From contig NZ_CP109796.1 in NCBI RefSeq assembly GCF_038725785.1, positions 1,178,001 through 1,242,000 on the forward strand: DNA of 64,000 bases, written 5' to 3'. The position numbers and the translations under genes were made by a program. This document shows positions 25,627-34,596 of this stretch, piece by piece (position 1 is the stretch's first letter; each line of letters starts with the position of its first letter). The notes under the pieces were generated by a model. The model was not told where the DNA came from. It saw only the letters and a program-made list of their open reading frames with translations, and did no database searches. The stretch is from Termitidicoccus mucosus (GTDB taxonomy: Bacteria > Verrucomicrobiota > Verrucomicrobiia > Opitutales > Opitutaceae).

Positions 25627-27408
25627 ATGAAACGGATTTATAAAACGCTTTTCATATCAACCACGCTGTTCGCGATCACAGGCACTGTCAGCGCGCAGGA
25701 ACCGCTCGCACTCGCGCGCAAGGTCTCGGACAAGGTCCTCGCCTGCGGCTCGTTCGCGTTTGAATACACCGTTCAACAACCTTATAGCGATGCGGAATCG
25801 GTCGATTTCGGGCGAAGCTGCACCCCCGTGACCGGAGTTGCCTATGCGGTCTCAACCCTGCAAAGCGATGTCTCGCAGGAGCAGACATTTGAATTCGGCT
25901 GTCGTTGGCCGGTAAAAATATGGATTGATGAAAAACTGGTCTTCGAGCGTCACACGAAGACTGATTTCTCGATTACCTATGATGAAAAAAGCTATCTGCT
26001 ACCCGAGCAATTCACAGTGCGCCTCGCCAAGGGAACTCATAAAATATTGATAAAATCCGCCCGCGACAAAATGGATGCAACAGAGGATTGGTTGTTTGTC
26101 ACCCAGTCCATCAATATGACACGCTATAGCAAACGGGGCAAACGCATCCGTTTCTCGCTGAACGAATACGCGCCCAAGGCCGCGCAGCTCGCCCATTGGC
26201 TGGTGCTCGGAACTTTTGCCGGGAATATCAACACCGTGCTTCCGCCCGAGACCGCCTTGGAATTTCATAAGGTTTACAACGGCGCAATGGAACGCATCGC
26301 ATGGAATATTCCACGTGTCAACCTACTTACAAGCAACAAGGACGGCGGCAAGTTCTATGCGTGGAATTATCACGTGGGCTGCTTCAACTGGGCACTGCAG
26401 TGCCTTGGCGCCGCGACGGGAGATGCGCGGTACAGCGACTATGCCGCGCGTTGGTGCGAGTATGCGCTGGATACATTTCCGATGGTAGAACACCAGATGC
26501 GAGATTTGCTGGCGTTTCGCTCAATGAATTTCGGACAAGTCGGACTGCCAATGCTTGATTATATGTCGGCGCCGGCGATGCCTTTTGTCACTCGTCTCGC
26601 TGCGGGGAAAAACTTCCCTGGCATGGAGCGCTATCGCGAACGGGCAGCGCTGATTGTTGATTATCTGCGAAACAAACAATTTCGCGTGGACGGCATTTTT
26701 GCACGCTCCTACACGGAATACCCGTCGATTTGGGCGGACGACATGTATATGGGAATCCCATACCTCGTGTATTGGTCAAAATATACAAATGATGCGGCTG
26801 AGCGTATCGCCCTGCTGGACGATGCATCATTGCAGATTATAAAATTCAATTCCTATCTATATGAACCGCAGGTGGGGCTCTACCGGCAGGCCTGCTATCC
26901 ATCGAAACGCGAGGAGAAGGTCCCGTTCTGGTCGCGCGGCAACGGCTGGGCGCTCTGGTCGGCCGTAGAGGTTCTCGACGCATTGCCCGAAACGCACGAG
27001 AATCGGGCCGTGCTGATGAAAATATACCGCGACCACGTTGACGGTTTGCTGCGCCAGCAGGACTCGGAAGGATTTTGGCGAAATGTGCTTGATATGCCGG
27101 CATCCGTGCGCGAGTCTTCCGGCGCTGCAATTTTCACACTCTGCATCGCGTGCGGCATCAACAACGGCTGGCTTTCGCGCGAAAAATACGGCCCCGCATT
27201 GGAACGCGCATGGCGGGCGCTTGCCACCTTCGTCGACGACAATGGAGATTTTAATGGCGTTAAGGGCGGCACTAACTTCAGCACCAAGGCCGCGGACTAT
27301 GAGCGCATCTCCTTTATCAAAAGCGATACGCACGGGCTGCTGCCATTCATCTTCGCGTGCATCGAGATGGATAAATATTTCCGGCGGTGGACAAGTTTTT
27401 CATCATGA
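25627..27408 (+). CDS. exported GH88/GH105-family unsaturated glucuronyl/rhamnogalacturonyl hydrolase
   Basis: 593 residues from ATG 25627 (a TTG three codons earlier is possible). A signal peptide (KTLFISTTLFAITGTVSA) is followed by about 170 residues of beta-rich sequence that is not part of the usual enzyme and may be a carbohydrate-binding or jelly-roll module. From about residue 200 the alpha/alpha-barrel appears: GCFNWALQCLGAATGD, YPSIWADDMYMGIPYLVYW (W-A-D-D), FWSRGNGWALW, RQQDSEGFWRNVLDMP and RESSGAAIFTLCIA, all typical of GH88/GH105. These enzymes hydrate the double bond of 4,5-unsaturated uronides made by pectin or rhamnogalacturonan lyases. Length is above the family norm of about 370 because of the N-terminal module. 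It overlaps the next gene by ATGA. Confidence 0.88.
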   Translation: MKRIYKTLFISTTLFAITGTVSAQEPLALARKVSDKVLACGSFAFEYTVQQPYSDAESVDFGRSCTPVTGVAYAVSTLQSDVSQEQTFEFGCRWPVKIWIDEKLVFERHTKTDFSITYDEKSYLLPEQFTVRLAKGTHKILIKSARDKMDATEDWLFVTQSINMTRYSKRGKRIRFSLNEYAPKAAQLAHWLVLGTFAGNINTVLPPETALEFHKVYNGAMERIAWNIPRVNLLTSNKDGGKFYAWNYHVGCFNWALQCLGAATGDARYSDYAARWCEYALDTFPMVEHQMRDLLAFRSMNFGQVGLPMLDYMSAPAMPFVTRLAAGKNFPGMERYRERAALIVDYLRNKQFRVDGIFARSYTEYPSIWADDMYMGIPYLVYWSKYTNDAAERIALLDDASLQIIKFNSYLYEPQVGLYRQACYPSKREEKVPFWSRGNGWALWSAVEVLDALPETHENRAVLMKIYRDHVDGLLRQQDSEGFWRNVLDMPASVRESSGAAIFTLCIACGINNGWLSREKYGPALERAWRALATFVDDNGDFNGVKGGTNFSTKAADYERISFIKSDTHGLLPFIFACIEMDKYFRRWTSFSS

Positions 27409-28943
27409 ATCGACGTGATTTCATCAAAACCGGGCTCACATCCGGTGCATTGGCGGCGACGGGTGGAGGCAATTTGCTCGCGGAAAATACCGGATCGCCA
27501 CCAGCCTCCCCGGTCGCAAAACCGTTTATCAAGCCCATGCCGTCGCGCCCGAACATTCTCTATATCATTCTTGAGGATATCGGACCGCAGCTCGAGTGCC
27601 ATGGCGAGCCGCTCGTGCGTACGCCCAGCATTGACGCCCTCGCCGCCTCCGGTATCAGATTCTCAAATACTTTCTGCACCGCACCAGTGTCGTCGGCCAG
27701 CCGCTCCGCGCTCATGACCGGCTGTTACCAGATCGCCACTGGTTGCCACAACCACCGCACCTGGCCCTGGGATAAAAAACCACTGCCCGCTCCCGCGCGC
27801 CATATCTGTGACTGGTTTCGCGAAGCCGGTTATTTCACCTGCAATATCCAGCCCTCGCCGAAGGAACGCAAAGACCGCACCCTCCCACGCACGGCGTTCA
27901 GGGGCGCGCGCGGCAACGGCAAACTCGACCTCAATTTTTCCGTCTCCGGCCCGACGCCCGGAGATCCCTTTGACGGTATCGACTGGACTGAGCGCGCACC
28001 CGGCCAGCCGTTTTTCGCGCACATCACCATCATCGAAACCCACACCGGCACCGGCTGGGTGACGGCCCGCCAGCAGCCGAAAACCGAGCTTGTCAATCCG
28101 AACAAACTCAAGCTTCCCCCGTATTTCCCCGACCACAAAATTGCCCGCGACGAATACGCGAACTACCTGGACGCGATTCATCTCGGCGATGGCTACGTCG
28201 GTCAGCTCCTAGCGCGCCTGGAAAAAGACGGCCTTGCGAACAACACGATCGTTATCTTCTCCAGCGACCACGGTGCGCTCTTCCGCGGCAAACAATTTCT
28301 CTACGACAATGGCATCCGCATTCCACTCATCATCCGTTTCCCTGATGGACGTGGCGCGGCCACAGTGGACGACCGCCTCGTGAGTGGCGTCGATCTCGCT
28401 CCGACTATGCTCGGGCTCGCGGGCATCGTCCTCCCTCCGGGTGCGACGCACGGACGCGATCTCTTCGACTCTGCGCAGCCACCGCGCGATCATGTGTTCG
28501 CTGGGCGAGATCGCATGGACGAGACAGTTGACCGTATGCGCGCCGTGCGCACCGCGCGTTTCAAATACATCAAGAACTACCTACCCGGCTGCCCCTACAT
28601 GCAATACAACGCCTATAAGGAAACCAACTATCCCACGTGGAACCTTGTCGGCCAGATGGCGCGTGAAGGTACACTCGCGCCTGAGGCAGCGCTCTTCGCT
28701 GCGCCACGCAAACCTATCGAGGAACTCTACGACATTGAGGCCGATCCGCACGAAGTGCGCAACCTCGCCTCCGATCCCGCTCACGCCGACACGCTGAAAA
28801 AGCTTCGCGTGCTTGTCGACGACTGGGTGCGCGACACCAACGACCGCGGCGCCATCATGGAGGATCCGGTCAATACCTATCGCGGTTATCGGGGGCACCT
28901 TCCTGAAGACACTCCCGCCAAGAAGCCCGATTACTCCAAGTAG
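27405..28943 (+). CDS. Tat-exported sulfatase, Ser-type
   Basis: 512 residues from ATG 27405, which overlaps the GH88/105 stop codon as ATGA and gives a Tat start (NRRDFIKTGLTSGALAAT). The sulfatase signature is S-S-A-S-R with the formylglycine precursor Ser96 (TAPVSSASRSALMTG); the usual proline two residues on is Ala, an accepted variant. Metal ligands are in IILEDIGPQLE, where the first position is Glu-Asp rather than Asp-Asp, and in FSSDHGALFRG. The C-terminus has ELYDIEADPHEVRNLASDP. Tight coupling to an unsaturated uronide hydrolase suggests it removes sulfate from the same oligosaccharide. Needs an anSME-type maturase encoded elsewhere. Confidence 0.92.
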   Translation: MNRRDFIKTGLTSGALAATGGGNLLAENTGSPPASPVAKPFIKPMPSRPNILYIILEDIGPQLECHGEPLVRTPSIDALAASGIRFSNTFCTAPVSSASRSALMTGCYQIATGCHNHRTWPWDKKPLPAPARHICDWFREAGYFTCNIQPSPKERKDRTLPRTAFRGARGNGKLDLNFSVSGPTPGDPFDGIDWTERAPGQPFFAHITIIETHTGTGWVTARQQPKTELVNPNKLKLPPYFPDHKIARDEYANYLDAIHLGDGYVGQLLARLEKDGLANNTIVIFSSDHGALFRGKQFLYDNGIRIPLIIRFPDGRGAATVDDRLVSGVDLAPTMLGLAGIVLPPGATHGRDLFDSAQPPRDHVFAGRDRMDETVDRMRAVRTARFKYIKNYLPGCPYMQYNAYKETNYPTWNLVGQMAREGTLAPEAALFAAPRKPIEELYDIEADPHEVRNLASDPAHADTLKKLRVLVDDWVRDTNDRGAIMEDPVNTYRGYRGHLPEDTPAKKPDYSK

Positions 28944-29038
28944 CCCGCAATCCCATGACGGGCGATAAACACCATTGTATCCCATCTTAATTCAGGCCGA
29001 ACCGCCCCTCTCCCCAAAAATTATCGTTCCGCATTTGC

Positions 29039-30634
29039 ATGAACCGCCGCCGCTTCCTCCGCACTGCCACCACTGGCGCCGCCGCATTGGCCCTCGGCGA
29101 CCACTTTGCCAGCGTCGCCTCGTCCGCAACTGGCTTCACGCCCTCGCGCGATGCCCGTCTTCCGCGCAAGCCTAATCTTCTCTTTATCCTCACCGATCAG
29201 CAGCGCTGGGACACGCTCGCTTGCTACGGCAATCGCACCATTAATGCTCCCACGCTCAACGCCCTCGCCGCGCAATCCGTTGTGTTCAACCACGCTTTTG
29301 TCTCACACCCTGTTTGCACTCCCTCGCGCGGCACACTCATGAGCGGGCTCTGGCCGCACCAGTCTGGAGTCACCGCCAACAACATACCTCTCCCCTCCTC
29401 CACCCGCTGTTACAACCAGCTCCTCGCCGATCCCGACTACCGCACCGGTTACATTGGCAAATGGCACCTCGGCGACGAGCTCTTTGCCCAACACGACTTC
29501 GCTGAATGGATCGCCACCGAGGACGAATATCAGGCGCTCTTCTCTGCCGGTCGCGACAAAAACGCAAAAAGTGATTACTGGCAGTTTCTCACTGGGCATG
29601 GCCAAAAGCCCGACAAGAAAAACGGCTACTTCTCGCGCACATTTGCCGTCCGCGCGCCCATCGAACTCGGCAAACCTGCCTTTCAGGCCACCCGAGCGGT
29701 CGATTTTCTCCAACGCCACCGCAAAGATCCCTTCATCCTCCAAGTCAGCTACCTCGAACCGCACACACCTTACGAATCGCCGCTACACGACCTTTATGCC
29801 GACGAAGACATTCCGCTCTGTGAGAGCTATTACAAAGACGGTCCCGATGATGATATTCCATGGCGCATCCGGCTCCGTCAGATGAGCTTCTCGCGCAGCA
29901 AAACCTTTTCCAAATCGCCCGCGCAACTCGCCGACATCACGCGCCACTACTACGGCAACATCTCATGCGTTGATCGCAGCGTGGATACCATCCTGCGCGA
30001 ACTCGAACGTCTCGGCCTCGCCGACCACACCATCGTCGTCTTCACCTCCGATCACGGCGACCAGATGAGCGCCCACCGCCTCTGGTATAAGGAAGTCATG
30101 TATCAGGAATCCCTTCGTGTGCCGCTTCTCATGCGCGTCCCCGGCGTGCGCGGAGGTGCGCGGATCGACGCTCCTTGGTCGCATATCGACATGGTGCCCA
30201 CGTTGCTCGGGCTACTCGGCGCAGACAAAAAAATGATCTCTCCCCTTTCCGGGCGTGACCGCTCTGCCGAAATCCAAGGGGCGTCCATTCCCCCCACGTC
30301 CGTCTTCGCCGAGTGGAGTCCCAACGACCGCGACGATGACGGCGAACCCGGGAAAAAGCGTCGCACCAAAAAAGACATTTACGCCGCGAACCACCCTGAT
30401 CTGGCAAAATACGTCGATGAATCCTCGCGCACGGTCATCACTCCGGATGGCTGGCGTCTGACACTCTCCGACATCGACAAATGTCAGCTATTCAACCTCT
30501 GTGACGACCCTACCGAGCAGCACAATCTCTACTACCGTGTCTCTCACCGCGATATCGTCAAGCGCCTCGCCGCCGAAATAGCCATGTGGCAACAAGACAC
30601 CGGCGATAGTCTCAGCAAAGCATTGAAATTTTGA
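29039..30634 (+). CDS. Tat-exported sulfatase, Cys-type
   Basis: 531 residues, Tat start NRRRFLRTATTGAAALALG at the ATG. Signature C-T-P-S-R with Cys93 as formylglycine precursor (HPVCTPSRGTLMSG). Metal ligands are in FILTDQQRWDTL and FTSDHGDQMSAHRLWYKE. Further family strands are GYIGKWHLGDE and SYLEPHTPYESP. The C-terminus has QLFNLCDDPTEQHNL. It lies 95 bp after the S-type sulfatase, same strand, and closes the rightward group. Two differently matured sulfatases side by side suggest sequential removal of sulfates at different positions of one glycan; substrate not known. Confidence 0.92.
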   Translation: MNRRRFLRTATTGAAALALGDHFASVASSATGFTPSRDARLPRKPNLLFILTDQQRWDTLACYGNRTINAPTLNALAAQSVVFNHAFVSHPVCTPSRGTLMSGLWPHQSGVTANNIPLPSSTRCYNQLLADPDYRTGYIGKWHLGDELFAQHDFAEWIATEDEYQALFSAGRDKNAKSDYWQFLTGHGQKPDKKNGYFSRTFAVRAPIELGKPAFQATRAVDFLQRHRKDPFILQVSYLEPHTPYESPLHDLYADEDIPLCESYYKDGPDDDIPWRIRLRQMSFSRSKTFSKSPAQLADITRHYYGNISCVDRSVDTILRELERLGLADHTIVVFTSDHGDQMSAHRLWYKEVMYQESLRVPLLMRVPGVRGGARIDAPWSHIDMVPTLLGLLGADKKMISPLSGRDRSAEIQGASIPPTSVFAEWSPNDRDDDGEPGKKRRTKKDIYAANHPDLAKYVDESSRTVITPDGWRLTLSDIDKCQLFNLCDDPTEQHNLYYRVSHRDIVKRLAAEIAMWQQDTGDSLSKALKF

Positions 30635-30890
30635 AGATGTATCGGAACTATTCAATGGGCGCGGTTGGGCCGTCGTAGGCGCTTTGCGTCGTGCACAGCC
30701 TGTAGCGGTCGCGCTGGGCGGGCTTGCAAGTTTCATTCGCGCATCAAAACGGGTCCTGCCCACGCGTTGAGGTCGCAATCTACTGAGGGAATACAGACAT
30801 AGTGGGTCGGGTAGCCGCCCTGATCTCAGCGTAGTTCGATTTCGGAAAGGACTGTCAACTTTTGACTCCCAGCTTTTGCAGTTTTTGGCG
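30635..30890. other. intergenic region between convergent genes; no gene seen
   Basis: 256 bp between the sulfatase stop and the TIR gene stop (tail to tail). Six-frame reading gives only short, low-quality frames with no match I recognise. It is less GC-rich than the flanking sulfatase gene. No clear terminator hairpin with T-tract was found. It marks the right edge of the first carbohydrate locus and may be old mobile-element debris. Confidence 0.4.
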
Positions 30891-31697
30891 TTACAGGAGA
30901 GCCTTGTTAAGGTCGATTGTGAATCCTGCCGATTTTAGCTCCTGAGCCAGCCTCATTTTCCAGCCTTGGCCGTTGTCCATGCGCTCGTAAACGAGCCCGA
31001 TTATGTCCGACGGCATTTCTAACTCACCCTTGGTGAGCACGAGTGTTTTGCTCCGGCCAAGATGAGCGGCGAAGTATCCCAATTCGAGCACTACGTTCTG
31101 TCGCGGGCGCGGCTTCTTATCCTGTTCATGTCCCGCTTGGTGTCCGTAGTCATCTGGCGTCATGAGGACCACTGCGAAGCCCGCGCGCGACGCGAAGTCT
31201 TCGAATTTTTCAATTACAGTTAGTCCCCGGTTAATCTGCTCTTGGAGAATTACAGGAGTAACACCCAACTGCTCCAAGAAGCGTGCCACTGCATGTTTGG
31301 CTCCTTCGTCTTGGCCGTGAACCAAGAACACCGAATTGTTCTTTGGCATCTTGGGCACAAGCGCATCTGGCTCGAACCGTTTTGCCGTGAATGCCCCTTC
31401 GGTTCCGATATCGGATTTCCAGCGCCCTGCGATGCTGCCATCTGCTTGAAGCTGGCAGAGTGCCTGAACCATGCCGAGATTCAATCCTCCGGTTTGCCTT
31501 CCGGGCGTCAGCTTAAAGGAAAGCCCGTCTTTGATGACGCCGTTGATGGTATACTCGTATTGGCCAAGTGCAGGCTCGTGCATTTTGGCGACTCCTGTAA
31601 TGCGGTCTCCGTCTTGCTTGATGTCGAGAGTTAGTCCACCTCGGTTGGTGCCGAAAATGTCTCCCGTCCAAAACCCTGCCACATTTGGGATACTCAT
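30891..31697 (-). CDS. TIR-like nucleotide-binding domain protein (PF10137 type) with N-terminal beta-barrel domain
   Basis: 268 residues from ATG 31697 (the frame is open to 31733). Residues about 120-268 are a TIR-like domain of the PF10137 type: SVFLVHGQDEGAKHAVARFL, VILQEQINRGLTVIEKFE, FAVVLMTPDDYG, then RQNVVLELGYFAAHLGRS with the conserved Glu205, and IGLVYERMD near the end. Such domains bind or cleave NAD+ and act as effectors of bacterial anti-phage systems (CBASS, Pycsar and relatives), or occur alone. Residues 1-110 are beta-rich (GFWTGDIFGTNRGGLTLDI, DRITGVAKMHE, GSIAGRWKSDIG) with the G-x-W-x-G start of lipocalin/avidin-like barrels, perhaps a ligand sensor. No cyclase partner is adjacent; an IS630 remnant lies upstream. 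Confidence 0.8.
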   Translation of the reverse strand: MSIPNVAGFWTGDIFGTNRGGLTLDIKQDGDRITGVAKMHEPALGQYEYTINGVIKDGLSFKLTPGRQTGGLNLGMVQALCQLQADGSIAGRWKSDIGTEGAFTAKRFEPDALVPKMPKNNSVFLVHGQDEGAKHAVARFLEQLGVTPVILQEQINRGLTVIEKFEDFASRAGFAVVLMTPDDYGHQAGHEQDKKPRPRQNVVLELGYFAAHLGRSKTLVLTKGELEMPSDIIGLVYERMDNGQGWKMRLAQELKSAGFTIDLNKALL

Positions 31698-31770
31698 GAT
31701 TGCGACAATTGAGCTTCGTATGACTCCGCGCAATCATGAAACTAGCGCTGTTGTTCGACGTGTGCGATAA

Positions 31771-32109
31771 ACACATGCGGCCGAGCAAAAGCGCCCGGAC
31801 ATTGCCCGGGCGCGCCGGCGGTGGCGACGGTGGCGGCGCGGCCAAGGCGGGCTCGACCCGGCCCGGCTGGTCTTCCTCGGCGAGTCCGCGGCCAAGACGA
31901 ACCTGACGCGCCTGCGCGGCCATTCGCCCAAGGGCGAACGGCTGGTTTGCCATGCCCCCTGTGGGCATTGGCGCACCACCACGATGATCTCTTCGGTGCG
32001 ATCGGATGGGACTACCGCCTGTATGACCATTGAGGGAGCGACCAACACCGAGGTTTTTCAGGCCTATGTCCGGGAGATCCTCCTATGCTGCAAAGAAACG
32101 ACGGGATAG
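31771..32109 (+). pseudogene. decayed IS630-family transposase fragment
   Basis: One frame from 31771 to a TAG at 32107-32109 reads like the DDE domain of IS630 transposases: AAEQKRPDIARARRRW, GLDPARLVFLGESAAKTN, LRGHSPKGERLV, HGHW-like CGHWRTTTMISS, GATNTEVFQAYVREIL. It has no start codon, a stop two codons upstream, and the first catalytic Asp of the V-F-x-D-E-S/T motif is Gly. The C-terminal third, with the last acidic residue, is missing. This is a dead remnant; no terminal repeats were recognised. Confidence 0.82.
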
Positions 32110-32187
32110 CGCGTGGATCATTCCCCATTTGGGTATCGTGAGCTGCCTTGGAATGCGCCTCAACGCATCTGACTTGCCTAAAGGCCA

Positions 32188-32847
32188 ATGCCAGAACTAA
32201 TGGTATCGATTGTGAAGCTTATTATCATTGAAGACCAAGCTATATTACGTGAACTCCTTGTAATGGCATGCCTCAAAGCAATCCCTTCGGCGGAGGTGAA
32301 AAGTGCACCCAATGCCAAGGATGGATTGACGCTTTGCCAGAGCCTGCAGCCAGCCATCGTTCTACTCGACATAGTGTTGCCCGATGGAGACGGAATTGAT
32401 CTTGTGTCCCAAATTCGTTCTACGGTGAACGAGGTTAAGATCATTATACTCTCGTCGCACGCCGATGAATATACGCTTTATCGCTCACAAATCGCTGGCG
32501 TCAACGGCTTCGTGGACAAGAATAGCCAAACGCTCAATATTTTGCAGGAAGCGATCAGAACTGTCATAGATGGGAAAAGTTATTCATGCTCGGTGGTCCA
32601 AAAGGTACGAGCCCGGGTACGTTCTGATCCCCTGGCATTTTCAAAGATTTTATCTGAACGCGAAATGGAGCTTCTCTGTCTTTTTGGGCGCGGCTGGTCC
32701 AACGAGGAGGTTGCGGCGCATACTAGACTCAGCCCGCGCACGGCGCGCAACCACCGGCAAAATATCATGACGAAACTCAATCTTGGCTCCACTCCGCATC
32801 TCATCCGCTATGCCATGGAAAAAGGCTTTACGCGTATAGGTGACTGA
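32188..32847 (+). CDS. NarL/FixJ-family response regulator (REC + LuxR-type HTH)
   Basis: 219 residues. The receiver domain (about 10-125) has the acidic pair in IIIEDQ, phospho-acceptor Asp61 in LLDIVLPDGDG, the Ser in IILSSH and the Lys in FVDKNSQ. The C-terminus (about 150-215) is a GerE-type helix-turn-helix: LSEREMELLCLFGRGWSNEEV, LSPRTARNHRQNIMTKLNL. It should bind DNA after phosphorylation by a histidine kinase. It is the first intact gene right of the IS630 remnant and points toward the DUF11 operon; the 7TMR-DISM kinase at 54442 is a plausible partner. A second start at 32200 is possible. Confidence 0.92.
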   Translation: MPELMVSIVKLIIIEDQAILRELLVMACLKAIPSAEVKSAPNAKDGLTLCQSLQPAIVLLDIVLPDGDGIDLVSQIRSTVNEVKIIILSSHADEYTLYRSQIAGVNGFVDKNSQTLNILQEAIRTVIDGKSYSCSVVQKVRARVRSDPLAFSKILSEREMELLCLFGRGWSNEEVAAHTRLSPRTARNHRQNIMTKLNLGSTPHLIRYAMEKGFTRIGD

Positions 32848-33116
32848 GAGCCTAGCAATTGTTCGGAGATGCAGGCTCATGAAATGCACTCAAAGCAGGC
32901 GAATGTGGTAATAATTTAAAATCTGACATTAATAAATAGCTACATAGGGCGCAATAAACACATAGAAAGGGTGTTAATTATTACTTAGAGGCGAATCTCG
33001 CTCTCTCCATTGGCGAAGTTTCCCTGAGACAATTTGCATTCCCAATGCATTCTCCTTGCGTTCTATGTGGCTAATTTTAATTGAGAAACTCGGGATAATT
33101 AATAGGCTACTGCAAT
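32848..33116. other. intergenic region between convergent regulators; nothing assigned
   Basis: 269 bp, AT-rich, between the stop codons of the NarL-type regulator and the REC-HPt gene. No coding frame worth reporting, no recognisable RNA, and no strong hairpin with T-tract. A weak AGCCT/AGGCT stem lies just after the regulator stop codon. Confidence 0.35.
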
Positions 33117-34052
33117 CTACATTGTCGACTTGTCGCGAGCGAGATCACGTTGTATTTCCTTGAGGACAATAGAGAGGGCAGCCAGTGGCTCCTGCAATAA
33201 GGGGTCGCTCAGGGAGGCACCGCTACGCAACGCGTTTTCACACTTGCGGGCTGCACGACGGACGGCGGACACATCCAAAATTGCAGCTAATGAGCCGAGA
33301 TTGTGCGCGGCAATAATGGCTTCAATGCGTTGACCATGGCGGATTGCGCTAACGAGGCATTTCCACTCGTTGTCGAATTGCTCCACGCAATGGCGCAACG
33401 CTTCCGCGACTCCGCCGGGAAAACAACTGGTATAATTGGCCAACGCCGCCTGGATGATCGCGGTAAGGTGAGCGCCCGGCGCTTGTGGGTTGGTGGCAGA
33501 TGTTTCATTAATGAAGGGCGGAGGCAGGGGGACGGATGCGGATCCTTGCGTACCCGCCGGGGGCACTTTATGGTGTGGCTTGCCCACCCTTGCATCCATG
33601 CCCATGCGAATACTTGCGGTGGTGGAAGGCATGGCGGGATGGGGGGCGGCGGTGCCGTGACTTTTATCATCACCGGCTCGTTTGAGCGGAATGCGGACCG
33701 ACTCGATCATTGATTTCACGCTGGCGGCGTCAAATGCCTTGCCGAGGAAACCATCAACCCCTGCTTCCAGACAGTGCCGTTTCATTTTGGCGCTTGTGTC
33801 TGCTGTGATAGCAACGACGCGCAACGCCGGGTGATGATGCCGAATATGGTTCAACACAGAGTCGCCCCTGACCCCGGGCAATTCCCAATCGAGAAACATT
33901 ATATCAAAATACACCTCTGCGAGGTACTTGTATGCCGTTTCTGCGTCGACGGCCTCGACAACACTGTGCCCCAACTGCGTGAGTGTGCCGCAGAGGAGGA
34001 CACGGTTGAATCTGAAATCGTCTACGACGAGTATTGAAAGATGGCTAGACAT
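33117..34052 (-). CDS. REC-HPt phosphorelay protein
   Basis: 311 residues from ATG 34052 (a GTG at 34073 is also possible). Residues 1-120 are a CheY-like receiver: ILVVDDFRFNRVLL, phospho-acceptor Asp55 in IMFLDWELPG, ITADTSAK, FLGKAFD. A Pro/Ser/Thr-rich linker of about 75 residues follows. The C-terminal 110 residues look like a histidine phosphotransfer domain, a helical bundle with His250 in AIIAAHNLGSLAAILD. Proteins of this layout usually shuttle phosphate between a hybrid kinase and a DNA-binding regulator. It has no DNA-binding domain of its own. Located between the NarL regulator and the DUF11 operon, opposite strand to both. Confidence 0.8.
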   Translation of the reverse strand: MSSHLSILVVDDFRFNRVLLCGTLTQLGHSVVEAVDAETAYKYLAEVYFDIMFLDWELPGVRGDSVLNHIRHHHPALRVVAITADTSAKMKRHCLEAGVDGFLGKAFDAASVKSMIESVRIPLKRAGDDKSHGTAAPHPAMPSTTASIRMGMDARVGKPHHKVPPAGTQGSASVPLPPPFINETSATNPQAPGAHLTAIIQAALANYTSCFPGGVAEALRHCVEQFDNEWKCLVSAIRHGQRIEAIIAAHNLGSLAAILDVSAVRRAARKCENALRSGASLSDPLLQEPLAALSIVLKEIQRDLARDKSTM

Positions 34053-34596
34053 TGGGAGGAGACTCGCAGGCACGGGAATTATTCCACGAATAGATTTTTA
34101 TTGGGTAACAACTCCCTGCAAACAGAGACGATTCATGCCCCCATGCGTAAATGTCGATGACGTGTGATAGGGAAATTTACCCAATCGGCGCGCTGTCAGC
34201 AGATAGAAAAAAATATAGGGGTTTCCCCTATGAATCGCATCGCCATCGCAGATAATCCCTTCCGATCCCCTCTCTTTGTCATGGGCATCAGGGTGTTTTT
34301 TGGAAGGCGTTTCATTCAAACGGACATACATGGAATGCTTCGATGCAGTGTCCTGTACCATCAGGGCATGAAATCGATCCTGCTAGAGCCTTTTCGATTT
34401 AGTTTGCCCCAAGGATGGAAGGTAGGGCGCTGTCCCTGCCGACGCATACCCTTGAATGCTGGCCGATGGGCACGCCGACTGATGTGTCCATGCAAATTGC
34501 AAAAGCTTTAGCGGTTTTGATTTTCGGGCACCCGCTGCACTGCCTGCCCATCCTGTCCAATTTTACCATACCCAGAGATTTTTCCACCACATGCAC
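34053..34596. promoter_or_regulatory. 544-bp divergent control region upstream of the DUF11 operon
   Basis: No gene of note is visible in this stretch between the leftward REC-HPt gene and the rightward DUF11 operon; the short frames on both strands lack known features. Its base composition is much closer to even than the GC-rich operon. It must hold the promoter of a 19.6-kb transcript and that of the REC-HPt gene. It contains a terminator-like hairpin at 34207-34231 (listed separately). I could not assign promoter boxes. Confidence 0.4.
34207..34231 (-). terminator. intrinsic-terminator-like hairpin reading leftward
   Basis: On the minus strand the sequence reads ATAGGGG-AAA-CCCCTAT (34231 to 34215), a perfect 7-bp stem with a 3-nt loop, followed by ATTTTTTT. 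This is the form of a Rho-independent terminator for leftward transcription. No leftward gene lies to its right within the region, so it may be an attenuator in the long leader of the REC-HPt gene or a guard against read-through. Confidence 0.55.
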
